64,000 nucleotides of DNA, from NCBI RefSeq assembly GCF_019091085.1, contig NZ_JAGXJY010000003.1, positions 186,001 through 250,000 of the forward strand, given 5' to 3'. Numbering within the stretch: position 1 is the stretch's first letter; the number at the start of each line of letters is the position of its first letter. Shown here piece after piece: positions 38,493 through 47,078 of this stretch. Origin of the DNA: Mesorhizobium sp. GbtcB19 (GTDB taxonomy: Bacteria; Pseudomonadota; Alphaproteobacteria; Rhizobiales; Rhizobiaceae). The position numbers and the translations under genes were made by a program. The notes beneath the pieces are model-generated. The model saw only the letters and a program-made list of their open reading frames with translations. It was not told the origin of the DNA and searched no databases.

Positions 38493-38894
38493 GTGGCGAA
38501 AGCTGAACTTGGCACAAAGCGTGTCGACCCCGAAACGGGTCGGAAATTCTACGACCTGAACAAAGACCCGATCGTCTCGCCCTATACGGGCAAGAGCTAT
38601 CCGCGCTCCTATTTCGACGAAGGCAAGATTTCCGCCATCGAGGAAGATGAGGAAGTCGCCGACAAGGAAGTGGATGGCGACGAGGAAGAGGGCGCCGAAG
38701 TCGTTTCGCTCGAGGAAGCCGACGACGAGACCAAGGGCGGCGGCGGCGACGATCTTCCCGATCTCGGCGACGACGAGGATGACGACGTCGATCTCGGCGA
38801 CGACGAGGACGACACCTTCCTTGCCGACGAAGAGGAAGAGGACGACGACGTCTCCGACATGATCGGCGTCGGCGACGACGAGGACGAGGTCTGA
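38493..38894 (+). CDS. TIGR02300 (FYDLN acid) family protein
   Basis: A 133-aa protein whose first 40 residues match the family (AELGTKRVDPETGRKFYDLN, then KDPIVSPYTGKSYPRSYF). The rest is extremely acidic: about 60 of the last 90 residues are Asp or Glu, in runs. The function of this alphaproteobacterial family is unknown. GTG 38493 is chosen over TTG 38478 because it starts at the conserved Lys-Ala-Glu-Leu and has GAGG before it. It lies between aroA, divergent, and a tRNA-Ala gene. Confidence 0.93.
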   Translation: MAKAELGTKRVDPETGRKFYDLNKDPIVSPYTGKSYPRSYFDEGKISAIEEDEEVADKEVDGDEEEGAEVVSLEEADDETKGGGGDDLPDLGDDEDDDVDLGDDEDDTFLADEEEEDDDVSDMIGVGDDEDEV

Positions 38895-38948
38895 TCGGAT
38901 CGTTTGCCGGCGATTTTCGCCTGTGACGAAAAAGCGGCTTTTGAAGGC

Positions 38949-38976
38949 TTGATCTTGTCCGAAGGCGGCGCTAGAA
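38949..38976 (+). promoter_or_regulatory. candidate promoter of tRNA-Ala
   Basis: TTGATC (38949-38954) and CTAGAA (38971-38976), 16 bp apart, resemble rhizobial promoters, about 80 bp before the tRNA. A GGCGGC/GCCGCC hairpin overlaps the -10 region. Confidence 0.35.
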
Positions 38977-39058
38977 GCCGCCAGCACTAAACGACGGCGC
39001 GGTTCCCGACTGCGCCGGATCTCTTCGCCGGAAACGGCGCCGGCTGACTGCCGGGAGT

Positions 39059-39134
<76 letters not shown>

Positions 39135-39149
39135 AACAGTCTCCTGGCG

Positions 39150-39632
39150 ATGCTTGGTTTTGCGGCACTCGCGCTTGCTGCCTGTCAATCCACTCCGGAC
39201 ACCCAGCCCGTAACCGACCCACAACCCGCTCCGGCTGCCATTGCGGCTCCCGCGCCGGCTCCGTCGAATTCGGCGGCCCTTGACCAGACCGTTGCCGTGG
39301 TCCCTCCGGCCAAGGGCGTTCCGGCGAGATATGCCGCGTTCTCCGGCATATGGGCGGGGCAGCTCAACGGCATGTATGACGGCAAGCTGGCGGTGCTGAC
39401 CGTATCGCCGGGCGGGCAGGTGACGGTGAGCTATGCATGGGGCGATCTGGCCGACAACAAGCCGGGCGTCGCCGACGGCTCCGGCCGTATTGCCGGGAGC
39501 ACCATGAAGCTCGGACGCCTGCCGAACGGCGCCGACATCACCGCCACGATGGTGTCGCAAGGCACGCTCGATGTGACCTACACGCTGGCGGGTCAGACCT
39601 ATAGCGGTTCGTTCACCCGAGCCGGTCAATAA
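39150..39632 (+). CDS. putative lipoprotein directly after the tRNA
   Basis: A 160-aa protein with a very short signal, MLGFAALALAACQS, and a lipobox-like LAAC (Cys12), followed by a Pro/Ala-rich linker and a C-terminal domain with GIWAGQLNGMYDGKLAVLTVS ending in TYTLAGQTYSGSFTRAGQ, a beta-rich shape. The signal lacks the usual positively charged N-terminus; the frame stays open back through the tRNA to 39090 without a credible start. The ATG is 15 bp after the tRNA CCA end and has a poor ribosome site. Family and function are not recognised. Confidence 0.65.
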   Translation: MLGFAALALAACQSTPDTQPVTDPQPAPAAIAAPAPAPSNSAALDQTVAVVPPAKGVPARYAAFSGIWAGQLNGMYDGKLAVLTVSPGGQVTVSYAWGDLADNKPGVADGSGRIAGSTMKLGRLPNGADITATMVSQGTLDVTYTLAGQTYSGSFTRAGQ

Positions 39633-39894
39633 GCACCAGGATTGATTTGGCGTCGACGCGATCGCACGCACATCGGCGTCGCGATGTCGATCGCGCTACC
39701 GTCAACCGGCCGCGCGTCTCATCGCACACGAGAATCGAGAGGCGGCCGAAGGTCTGACTGGGCGAAAACAGGTGCGCCTTTGAGGCTATCGAAAATTGCA
39801 AGACGGGCGTTCTGCATCCATTCCGTGCCCGGGGGCTCCTTTGCGACGCAGCCGCCAAATTTTCGCCGATCGTCGCTTGCAAGGAAATCCCATA
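39633..39894. other. intergenic stretch without recognised gene
   Basis: I see no gene or clear structure here. It is the front part of the roughly 300-bp gap between the lipoprotein and the fucose/CoA locus; the AT-rich end with a palindrome follows as a separate entry. Confidence 0.5.
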
Positions 39895-39913
39895 TGTGAA
39901 AATATTATTCACA
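39895..39913. promoter_or_regulatory. TGTGAA-N7-TTCACA palindrome (candidate operator)
   Basis: A perfect 6-bp inverted repeat with an AT-only spacer (AATATTA), centred 38 bp before the 24-codon leader and 109 bp before the MaoC-like gene. It looks like a GntR-, IclR- or Crp-type operator; the IclR regulator of the cluster is the obvious candidate. Confidence 0.55.
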
Positions 39914-39941
39914 AAAGAAAACTGACGGGAGGAAGGCTATC

Positions 39942-40016
39942 ATGCATCTCGCCATCCGGCATCGTGCGCGGATCCGCCGTGCAGGCCGCGCCGGAACCTG
40001 CCGGAGCGCGGCATGA
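39942..40016 (+). CDS. 24-codon leader-like ORF before the MaoC gene
   Basis: ATG 39942 is preceded by an excellent GGGAGGAAGG and the frame ends at TGA 40014-40016, overlapping the ATG of the next gene (ATGA). The peptide, [15 protein letters not shown] followed by RAGTCRSAA, is very Arg-rich (8 of 24). It may be a leader peptide coupling translation, or an unexpressed frame; an alternative is that ribosomes start here only to deliver to the next start. Confidence 0.4.
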   Translation: MHLAIRHRARIRRAGRAGTCRSAA

Positions 40017-40564
40017 GCGCGTTCTCGCCGACCGTCGGCGTCGCGTCGACGCACCCGGCGGACATGCCTGAGGCGCATGCCGAAATCCCCGTCTGGAATT
40101 CGGAAAACTGGTTCTACGAGGACTGGCAGGTCGGCCACAAAATCCGCTCGCTCCGCCGAACCATCGCCGAGGGCGAAAGCCACGCTTTCAACGCGCTGGT
40201 GCTGGATATCCATCCTTACGTGCAGGACCAGATGTTTGCCGAGAAGGAAGGCATTTTCGGCAAACGGCTGGTGGCCGGCGCCTTCGTCTTTTCGGCCGGC
40301 CTCGGCCTTGTCGCCACCAACTGCGTCAACGCTTTTTCCTATGGCTACGACAAGCTCCGCTTCATCAAGCCGGTGTTCATCGGCGACACCATCTATTCCA
40401 TCCGCTCCAACCTCGACAAAAAGCCGCGCTACCAGGACATGGGCCTGATCCGCGCCAGCTATGAAGTCTTCAAGGGTGAAGGAGAGCTGGTGCTCTACTG
40501 CGAGCATCTGCAGACGGTGAAGTACAAGAACCCGGCCGATTTCGTCGGCAAGACCGAGAAGTGA
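40013..40564 (+). CDS. MaoC-like hot-dog protein lacking the catalytic His
   Basis: A 183-aa single hot-dog protein of the MaoC dehydratase family, which hydrate enoyl-CoA. The hydratase motif Asp-x-x-Pro-x-His reads DIHPYV here (Asp65, Pro68, then Val70), so the catalytic His is absent although an extra His67 sits nearby. The shared [19 protein letters not shown] segment (residues 109-127) is also in the second MaoC gene of the locus. It is first in a plus-strand operon with a CoA-transferase and a signal-less binding-protein homologue. It may be inactive, use another residue, or act as a structural partner. Confidence 0.85.
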   Translation: MSAFSPTVGVASTHPADMPEAHAEIPVWNSENWFYEDWQVGHKIRSLRRTIAEGESHAFNALVLDIHPYVQDQMFAEKEGIFGKRLVAGAFVFSAGLGLVATNCVNAFSYGYDKLRFIKPVFIGDTIYSIRSNLDKKPRYQDMGLIRASYEVFKGEGELVLYCEHLQTVKYKNPADFVGKTEK

Positions 40565-40568
40565 ACCC

Positions 40569-41729
40569 GTGGCCGCTGATCAAGAACTTCCGCTGACCGG
40601 CCTCGTCGTTATCGACATGAGCCAGTTCCTTTCGGGACCCTACTGTTCGTTGCGCCTGCTCGACCTCGGCGCACGCGTCATCAAGGTCGAGCGGCCGGAC
40701 GGCGGCGACCTGTCGCGCCGGCTCTATCTCAGCGACACCGAGATCGGCGGCGATTCCACCATTTTCCACGCCATCAACCGCGGCAAGGAAAGCCTCGCCG
40801 TCGACCTCAAGAACGAGGCCGACCTCGCCATGCTGCGCGGGCTGATCGCCAGGGCTGACGTGCTGATCCAGAATTTCCGGCCGGGCGTCATCGAGCGGCT
40901 CGGCCTCGACTATGAGCATGTCAGAACCATCAACCCACGGCTCGTCTATGCCTCGATCAGCGGCTATGGCGAGGACGGCCCCTGGGTAAAGCGCCCCGGG
41001 CAGGATCTGCTGGCGCAGGCGCGCTCCGGCGTCATGTGGCTGAACGGCGACGAGGAGCAGGGTCCGGTGCCGTTCGGCCTCGCCATCGCCGACATGCTGG
41101 CGGGCGCGGCCAGTGCGCAAGGCATACTCGCCAAACTCGTGCGGCGCGGCATCACCGGCCAGGGCGGCCATGTCGAAACCAGCCTGCTCGAGGCGCTGAT
41201 CGATTTCCAGTTCGAGGTGCTGACCACGCATCTAAATGATGGCCGCCGCCTGCCGAAGCGCTCGTCGTTCCGCAGCGCCCATGCCTATCTGTCGGCGCCG
41301 TACGGGGTCTATCCGGCCAAGGACGGCTATCTGGCGATTGCCATGACGCCTATCCCGACAATTGCCGACTTGCTCGAATTGCCCGCGCTCGATCCCTTCC
41401 GCGACAAGCCGGCGACCTGGTTCACCGCCCGCGACGAGATCAAGGCTATCATTGCCAGACGTATCGCGGAAAAGACCATCGACGAATGGCTTGCCGTTCT
41501 GGAGCCCGCCGACGTCTGGTGCGCCAAGGTGCTGACCTGGCCGGAGCTGATGGCAAGCGACGGCTTCAAGACGCTCGACATGCTGCAGACCGTGACCCGC
41601 GAGGACGATGTCTCGATCCTCACCACGCGTTCGCCGCTGCGCGTTGATGGCGCGCGCACCAAAGTCGATCGCGCGGCGCCGCTCATCGGCGAGCACAGCG
41701 AAAAGATCCGCGCGGAGTTCGGCCTGTGA
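40569..41729 (+). CDS. family III CoA-transferase (CaiB/BaiF)
   Basis: A 386-aa enzyme of the CaiB/formyl-CoA transferase family, which moves CoA between carboxylic acids. N-terminal marks are GPYCSLRLLDLGARVIKVE near residue 22 and NRGKESLAVDLKN near 75; a large C-terminal part with DPFRDKPATWFTARDEI is typical. It starts at GTG four bases after the MaoC-like stop and overlaps the next gene by four bases (GTGATC/TGA). In this setting it may activate an acid from the sugar-acid route as a CoA thioester. Confidence 0.9.
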   Translation: MAADQELPLTGLVVIDMSQFLSGPYCSLRLLDLGARVIKVERPDGGDLSRRLYLSDTEIGGDSTIFHAINRGKESLAVDLKNEADLAMLRGLIARADVLIQNFRPGVIERLGLDYEHVRTINPRLVYASISGYGEDGPWVKRPGQDLLAQARSGVMWLNGDEEQGPVPFGLAIADMLAGAASAQGILAKLVRRGITGQGGHVETSLLEALIDFQFEVLTTHLNDGRRLPKRSSFRSAHAYLSAPYGVYPAKDGYLAIAMTPIPTIADLLELPALDPFRDKPATWFTARDEIKAIIARRIAEKTIDEWLAVLEPADVWCAKVLTWPELMASDGFKTLDMLQTVTREDDVSILTTRSPLRVDGARTKVDRAAPLIGEHSEKIRAEFGL

Positions 41730-42868
41730 TCCGGCTGAAAGGCATGACCTGGAGCCACCCGCGCGGCTACGATCCGATGGTGGCGTGCTCGGCGCTGTGG
41801 AAGGAAAAGACCGGCGTCTCGGTCGAATGGGAAAAGCGCTCGCTGCAGGATTTCGAGTCCTTCCCGGTAGAAGAGCTCGCCCGCGCCTATGATCTGATCG
41901 TCATCGACCATCCGCATGTAGGCCAGATCACCGCCGAGAAATGCCTGGCGCCGCTCGATGTGCCGGGGCGTGAGGTGGAACGCGAGGCGCTCGCTGCCGG
42001 CAGCGTCGGCCAATCCTATCCGAGCTACACCTGGCAGGGCCGGCAGTGGGGTTTCCCGATCGATGCGGCCACCCAGGTGCAGGCCTGGCGGCCCGATCTG
42101 ATCGAGGCCGCGCCGACGATCTGGACCGAAGTGCTGTCGCTTGCCGAGCAGGGCCGCGTGCTCTTGCCGCTCAGGCCGCCGCATTCGCTGATGTGCTTCT
42201 ACACCCTTGCGGCCGAGCTCGGCCGGCCATGTGCGGTCGATGGTTCGGCCGACCTTGTCGATGCCGAGACCGGCGAAACCGCTTTCGAGATGCTGCGCGA
42301 GCTTGCGGCGTTGATCGATCCCGCATGCCTGGCGATGGACCCGATCGCGGTCTTCGAAAGGATGGCGGAACCCGGCTCGCGCACTGCCTGCACGCCGCTG
42401 GTCTATGGCTATGTTCCCTACGCCGTGGCGGGTTTCCGGCCGCACCGTCTCGCCTTTGCCGACATGCCTGTCGCCGGCGGTGACGGCCCGATCGGCTCGG
42501 CGCTGGGCGGCACCGGTATCGCTGTCTCGGCCTTTTCCGCCGCGCGCGAGGCGGCGATCGATTTCGCCTATTGGATCGCCAGCGGCGACGTGCAGCGCGG
42601 GCCCTACGCCGCCGCCGGCGGCCAGCCCAGTCATGCCGCGGCCTGGGAGGACGCCGCCGTCAACGCCGCCACCGGCGACTTCTATCGCGCCACGCGCGCG
42701 ACGCTCGAAGGCGCCTGGGTGCGTCCACGCCATGACGGCTACATGACGTTCCAGCAGCGGGCTTCCGACCGGATCAATGAAGGCCTCGCCGGCAGGCAGT
42801 CCGGCCGCCGCGTCGTCGCCGACATCAATCGCCTGTTCAAAGAGAGTTTCGCGTCGGCTGCCGGCTAG
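41726..42868 (+). CDS. extracellular solute-binding protein family 1 homologue without signal peptide
   Basis: A 380-aa protein resembling sugar-type binding proteins of ABC transporters: LKGMTWSHPRGYDPMVACSALWKEKTGV at residues 4-31, a WGFPIDAATQVQAWRPDL segment near 107, and a C-terminal helical part with DVQRGPYAAAGGQP. It begins at once with the mature-type sequence, with no hydrophobic leader, so it should be cytosolic. It overlaps the CoA-transferase stop by four bases, which leaves no room for a signal. It may sense a ligand inside the cell or bind a catabolic intermediate; function unknown. Confidence 0.8.
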   Translation: MIRLKGMTWSHPRGYDPMVACSALWKEKTGVSVEWEKRSLQDFESFPVEELARAYDLIVIDHPHVGQITAEKCLAPLDVPGREVEREALAAGSVGQSYPSYTWQGRQWGFPIDAATQVQAWRPDLIEAAPTIWTEVLSLAEQGRVLLPLRPPHSLMCFYTLAAELGRPCAVDGSADLVDAETGETAFEMLRELAALIDPACLAMDPIAVFERMAEPGSRTACTPLVYGYVPYAVAGFRPHRLAFADMPVAGGDGPIGSALGGTGIAVSAFSAAREAAIDFAYWIASGDVQRGPYAAAGGQPSHAAAWEDAAVNAATGDFYRATRATLEGAWVRPRHDGYMTFQQRASDRINEGLAGRQSGRRVVADINRLFKESFASAAG

Positions 42869-42886
42869 ATCCAGCGCACCAAAAAG

Positions 42887-43726
42887 CTAATCCAACCGCC
42901 ACAACCGACGCGCATTGCCGGACAGCAGGCGGCTCCGCTCCGAGTCACTCGCGCCCGCCAGCAGCGCATGCGTGGCGGCAATCCAGGTCGTCAGCCCGCC
43001 GCCCAGCGTGCAGACAGGCCAGTCGCTGCCCCAGATCACCCGGTCCCAGCCGAAGCAGCGGGTCGTATGCTCGACATAGGGCTTGAGCGTATCGACTGTC
43101 CAGGTCGCCGGATCGGCATAGGCGACGACGCCGGAGATCTTGCCGACGACGTTCGGCCGCTTGGCGATCGCTTCCATATGTTCACGCCACGGATGCTCGG
43201 CATTGCCCTTGATGTCGGGCACGCCGCAATGGTCGAGGACGAACTGGACGTCGGGCGCGAGATCGGCGAGCGCGATGGCCTTCGGGATCTGATGCGGCAG
43301 CACGACCAGGTCGAAGGTCAGGCCGGTGCCGGCCAGCCGCTTGACGTTCTGGCGAAACAGCGCTCCTTCCGAAACATCGTCGGGAACGACATGCAGCACG
43401 CGTCTAAAACCCTTGACGAACGGGTCGGTTTTGACCGTTTCCAGATAGGCCTCGAACCCGTCCTCTTCGGGACGGCAGGACGCGATCGCGCCGCGAAGCA
43501 GGCTATCCGCACTGCCGGCAAGCGACTTCACATAAGCGGTCTCGGCGGCGATGTCGGCGGGGCCGACATCGACCTCCATATGCAGCACGCCTTCGATGCC
43601 TGAGCGCCGCGCGTCGGCGGCATATTCGTCATAGGAGAAATCGCGGTTCAGCGCCGGCACGCCGGCCAGCCACGGATAGCGGAGCGCGCTCTGGTCGATG
43701 AGATGCAGATGCGTGTCGATGATCAT
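42887..43726 (-). CDS. amidohydrolase family 2 protein, L-fuconolactonase-like
   Basis: A 279-aa TIM-barrel hydrolase of the COG3618 group, which hydrolyses sugar lactones such as L-fucono-1,5-lactone. The N-terminal metal motif is MIIDTHLHL with the HxH pair at residues 6 and 8; a later His is in LDHCGVPD near 168 and the Asp in IWGSDWPVC near 238. A strong GGAGGAG precedes ATG 43726; the longer frame upstream is a read-through into the next gene's antisense. Convergent with the binding-protein homologue (18 bp apart) and with the IclR gene just upstream, which makes L-fuconolactone hydrolysis likely. Confidence 0.85.
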   Translation of the reverse strand: MIIDTHLHLIDQSALRYPWLAGVPALNRDFSYDEYAADARRSGIEGVLHMEVDVGPADIAAETAYVKSLAGSADSLLRGAIASCRPEEDGFEAYLETVKTDPFVKGFRRVLHVVPDDVSEGALFRQNVKRLAGTGLTFDLVVLPHQIPKAIALADLAPDVQFVLDHCGVPDIKGNAEHPWREHMEAIAKRPNVVGKISGVVAYADPATWTVDTLKPYVEHTTRCFGWDRVIWGSDWPVCTLGGGLTTWIAATHALLAGASDSERSRLLSGNARRLWRLD

Positions 43727-43788
43727 GGCGGCGTCTCCTCCATTGCTCCGCACTATCCCGCCTAAAAATCCATTATTCAAATAAGAAA

Positions 43789-44577
43789 TTACGACGATTG
43801 CGGCACATCTGACCCGGCGAGCTGCGAGAGCCTCGCCGCGGCGTCCTGCAGATGCCGAATCGTCAACGTGATATCCGGCGCCGAGGGCGCATTGACGAGG
43901 GTAATATAGGGAATGGTCAGCGCCGCGATGGCCCTGCCGTCGGGTCCGAGCACCGGTGTCGACAGATTGTAGACGCCCGCGGTTTGCAGCGACGCCATCA
44001 TCTCGTAGCCGCGGTCGCGCACCTGGTCGAGGCGGGCGAAGAATTCCGGCGTCAGGTTGAGCTGTTCGGTGCTCTGCAGGTGCTCGGCGATCATCATCTT
44101 GCGCTCTTCCGGCGAGCGGAAGGCGAGCAGCACATGGCCGGAGCCGGTGTCGAACAGGCTGATATGCGAGCCGACGCGGATCGAAATACCCCAGTAGCGC
44201 GGGGCTTCCTGCTGGGCGATAACCACGGCGGCGCCGCGGTCGAACACCACCAATTGATTGGCCTGCCATGATGTTTCGGCCAATTCGCGCATGATCGGCG
44301 TCGCGTAGGACACCAGCCGGCGCACCGGCGCATGCAGTTGCGCGAGGCCGAACAGCTTGAGCGTCAGCGAATAGCGGTCGCCGTCGATCTTGGTGACATA
44401 GCCGCGCCGCACCAGCCGGTCGAGCATGCGGTAGAACTCGTTCGGGCTGCGGTCGAGCCGCTTGGCGATCTCCGCCTGCGTCAGTCCGCCGTCCACACTC
44501 GACAGCAGCTCGAGGATGTCCAGGCCCTTGTCGAGCGCCGGCGCGCGGTAGCGGTCCCCGTCTTCTTCCTCTGCCAC
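43789..44577 (-). CDS. IclR family transcriptional regulator
   Basis: A 262-aa regulator with an N-terminal winged helix (residues 13-70: LDKGLDILELLSSVDGGL, then QAEIAKRLDRSPNEFYRMLDRL) and a C-terminal ligand domain ending in GPDGRAIAALTIPYI. IclR proteins often repress or activate catabolic operons in response to a pathway metabolite. It is transcribed divergently from the transport and catabolic operon and upstream of the amidohydrolase, so it likely controls both and itself. Confidence 0.92.
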   Translation of the reverse strand: MAEEEDGDRYRAPALDKGLDILELLSSVDGGLTQAEIAKRLDRSPNEFYRMLDRLVRRGYVTKIDGDRYSLTLKLFGLAQLHAPVRRLVSYATPIMRELAETSWQANQLVVFDRGAAVVIAQQEAPRYWGISIRVGSHISLFDTGSGHVLLAFRSPEERKMMIAEHLQSTEQLNLTPEFFARLDQVRDRGYEMMASLQTAGVYNLSTPVLGPDGRAIAALTIPYITLVNAPSAPDITLTIRHLQDAAARLSQLAGSDVPQSS

Positions 44578-44601
44578 GAACCCCTCCAGTGAATTTCGAT
44601 C

Positions 44602-44613
44602 TGCATATATGCA
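44602..44613. promoter_or_regulatory. TGCATATATGCA palindrome in the divergent promoter region
   Basis: A perfect 12-bp palindrome between the IclR gene and the ABC operon. A second partial copy, TTTGCATATGAAT, lies about 65 bp on, near 44669. They are the best IclR-site candidates of this region. Confidence 0.45.
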
Positions 44614-44744
44614 TGAACTTCATTCGACAGGAAGCACAATCGGCTTGACCCGGGAATGAAAATGCTATTTGCATATGAATGAAGCCTGACCGGCGCGGTT
44701 CCGTATTTTGCGGGCCATCGCCGCAGGCTCATGGGAGGAGAAAC

Positions 44745-46061
44745 ATGACGAGACTGCTTCTAGGCCTTTCCGCAGGCATGGCCGGCTTGCTGCTGAGCGG
44801 CACGGCGTTTTCGGCCGATCTGCCCGGCAAGTTTCCGGGCGTGACGATCGACGCCAAGCTGATCGGCGGCCAGCAATATGAGAAGCTCTACGAGCGCATC
44901 CCCGAGTGGGAGAAGCTGACGGGCGCCAAGGTCAACATCCTGTCGAAGAAGAACCATTTCGACCTCGACAAGGAGATCAAATCGGACATCGCCTCCAACT
45001 CGATCACCTGGTGCGTCGGCTCCAACCACACCTCGTTCGCGCCGCAATATCCGGGCATCTACACCGACCTCGCCAAGCTGCTGCCGAAGGAAGAGATCGA
45101 CGCCTTCGTCCCGGCCAATGTTGCCGCCGGCACGCTGGACGGCAAGCTGGTCATGCTTCCGCGCGCGCAGTTCGACGTCTCGGCGCTCTACTACCAGAAG
45201 AGCCTCTACCAGGACGAAGCCAAGAAGAAGGCCTACAAGGACAAATACGGTGAGGAGCTGGCGCCGCCGGACACCTTCGACGAGATGGCGCAGCAGGCCG
45301 AATTCTTCGCCAGCCCGCCGGATTTCTACGGCACGCAATATGCCGGCAAGGAGGAGGCGATCAACGGCCGCTTCTACGAGATGGTGATCGCCGACGGTGG
45401 CGAGTATCTCGACAAGGACGGCAAGCCGGCCTTCAATTCCGAGGCCGGCGTCAAGGCGCTCGACTGGTTCGTCAAACTCTACAAGGCCAAGGCCGTGCCG
45501 GCCGGCACCACCAACTATCTGTGGGACGATCTCGGCCAGGGCTTTGCTTCGGGCACCGTGGCGATCAACCTTGACTGGCCGGGCTGGGCCGGCTTCTTCA
45601 ACGATCCGAAGTCGTCCAAGGTCGCCGGCAATGTCGGCGTCAAGGTCCAGCCGAAGGGTTCGTCCGGCAAGCGCTCGGGCTGGTCCGGCGCGCATGGCTT
45701 CTCGGTGACCGAGAACTGCGCCAACAAGGAAGCCGCCGCCTCGCTGGTCTGGTGGCTGACCAATGAGGACAGCCAGAAGCTCGAAGCCGCGGCCGGCCCG
45801 CTGCCCACCCGCACCAAGGTGTGGGAATGGGACCTCGAGCAGGCGAAGTCCGATCCCTACAAGACCGAAGTGCTGCAGGCCTTCCAGGAAGCCGCCAAGA
45901 ACGCCTTCCCGGTGCCGCAGACGCCGGAATGGATCGAGATCTCCAACGCGGTCTATCCGGAACTGCAGGCCGCCATCCTCGGCGACAAGACGTCGAAGCA
46001 GGCGCTCGACGACGCTGCCGCCAAGGCAACGCAGATCCTCCAGGACGCGGGCAAGCTCTAG
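44745..46061 (+). CDS. ABC transporter sugar-binding protein (family 1)
   Basis: A 438-aa periplasmic protein. The signal peptide is about 24 residues (LLLGLSAGMAGLLLSGTAFSA, cleavage after FSA). The mature part begins DLPGKFPGVTIDAKLIGG and carries the family's WEKLTGAKVNIL segment near residue 56, with GWSGAHGFSVTENCANKEAA near 305. It is the high-affinity receptor for the importer. GGGAGGAG precedes ATG 44745; the open frame's first 22 residues are upstream noise. The ligand is inferred to be L-fucose or a related sugar from the downstream enzymes. Confidence 0.93.
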   Translation: MTRLLLGLSAGMAGLLLSGTAFSADLPGKFPGVTIDAKLIGGQQYEKLYERIPEWEKLTGAKVNILSKKNHFDLDKEIKSDIASNSITWCVGSNHTSFAPQYPGIYTDLAKLLPKEEIDAFVPANVAAGTLDGKLVMLPRAQFDVSALYYQKSLYQDEAKKKAYKDKYGEELAPPDTFDEMAQQAEFFASPPDFYGTQYAGKEEAINGRFYEMVIADGGEYLDKDGKPAFNSEAGVKALDWFVKLYKAKAVPAGTTNYLWDDLGQGFASGTVAINLDWPGWAGFFNDPKSSKVAGNVGVKVQPKGSSGKRSGWSGAHGFSVTENCANKEAAASLVWWLTNEDSQKLEAAAGPLPTRTKVWEWDLEQAKSDPYKTEVLQAFQEAAKNAFPVPQTPEWIEISNAVYPELQAAILGDKTSKQALDDAAAKATQILQDAGKL

Positions 46062-46078
46062 GCATCCGCGCCCCGCAA

Positions 46079-46105
46079 CCGCCTCCCCGCAAACCGGGGA
46101 GGCGG
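46079..46105 (+). promoter_or_regulatory. intercistronic hairpin after the sugar-binding-protein gene
   Basis: CCGCCTCCCCG-CAAAC-CGGGGAGGCGG is a perfect 11-bp stem without a T-tract, 18 bp after the binding-protein stop. It should block 3' decay so that binding protein exceeds permease. Confidence 0.7.
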
Positions 46106-46179
46106 CCGCGTAGATCTGTACAATATGCCATCCCGGGTTTCGGCTGGGTTGGCCCATTCGCTTCGTTCACAGGATCCCG

Positions 46180-47076
46180 ATGAAGGGCTTCAAGCCATCC
46201 GCGCCGATTCTTCTTCTGCTGCCGGCTTTCGTCGTGCTGGCGGCGGTGGTGCTCGTGCCGCTGCTTTTGTCGCTCTATTCAAGCTTCACGCCGTTTCGGC
46301 TGACCCGGCCCGAGACCTTCTTCGTGCTGATCGGCTTCCGGAACTACGTCTCGATCCTGGGCAATCCGGACTTCTGGTATGCCTTCGGCAGGACGGTGCT
46401 TCTGCTCACCGTCGCGCTCAATCTCGAAATGCTGCTCGGCCTCGGCCTGGCCTTGCTGGTCGAGAAGGCGACGCGCGGCCAGCGCATCCTGCGCACGCTG
46501 ATGATGTTCCCGATGATGTTCTCGCCGATCCTCGTCGGCTTCCAGTTCAAGTTCATGTTCAATGACAATATCGGCCTGGTGAACAACGCGCTGCAGTCGC
46601 TGGGCATCACCCAAGACGCCATCCCGTGGCTGATCGAAAGCCACCTCGCCTTCACCGCCATCACCATTGCCGAGGTCTGGTCGTCGACCTCGATCTTCGC
46701 GATCCTCATCCTGGCCGGGCTGCTCGCCATGCCCAAGGAGCCGATCGAGGCGGCGCGCGTCGACGGCTGCACGCCGTGGCAGACCTTCCGCTATGTGACC
46801 TGGCCCTTCGTCATGCCCTTCGCCTATATCGCCATGACGATCCGCTCGCTCGACGTCGCGCGCGCCTATGACATCGTCAAGATCATGACCGATGGCGGTC
46901 CGGCTGGCCGCACCGAGCTGTTGTGGACGCTGGTCGGGCGCACCGCCTATAGCGACGCCCGCATGGGCCTGGCCAACGCGATGGCCTATTTCTCGATCCT
47001 GCTGTCGATCGCCTTCACAGTCTATTTCTACAACAAGCTTGCCGCGGCGCGCGCGCAGATCGGCGCGGAGTGGTGA
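46180..47076 (+). CDS. sugar ABC transporter permease (MalF/UgpA type)
   Basis: A 298-aa inner-membrane permease with six hydrophobic segments and the EAA loop near residue 192: EPIEAARVDGCTPWQTFRYV. It starts after the hairpin with AGGATC before its ATG and its stop overlaps the next gene's candidate start. Together with the second permease it forms the channel; the ATPase follows. The family is for disaccharides, monosaccharides and glycerol phosphate; the enzymes downstream suggest a deoxyhexose. Confidence 0.93.
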   Translation: MKGFKPSAPILLLLPAFVVLAAVVLVPLLLSLYSSFTPFRLTRPETFFVLIGFRNYVSILGNPDFWYAFGRTVLLLTVALNLEMLLGLGLALLVEKATRGQRILRTLMMFPMMFSPILVGFQFKFMFNDNIGLVNNALQSLGITQDAIPWLIESHLAFTAITIAEVWSSTSIFAILILAGLLAMPKEPIEAARVDGCTPWQTFRYVTWPFVMPFAYIAMTIRSLDVARAYDIVKIMTDGGPAGRTELLWTLVGRTAYSDARMGLANAMAYFSILLSIAFTVYFYNKLAAARAQIGAEW

Positions 47077-47078
47077 GA

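Noticed and set aside
43727..44674. N-terminal extension of the amidohydrolase frame
   Set aside because: It runs out of frame through the IclR gene; ATG 43726 has GGAGGAG and the HxH motif follows directly.
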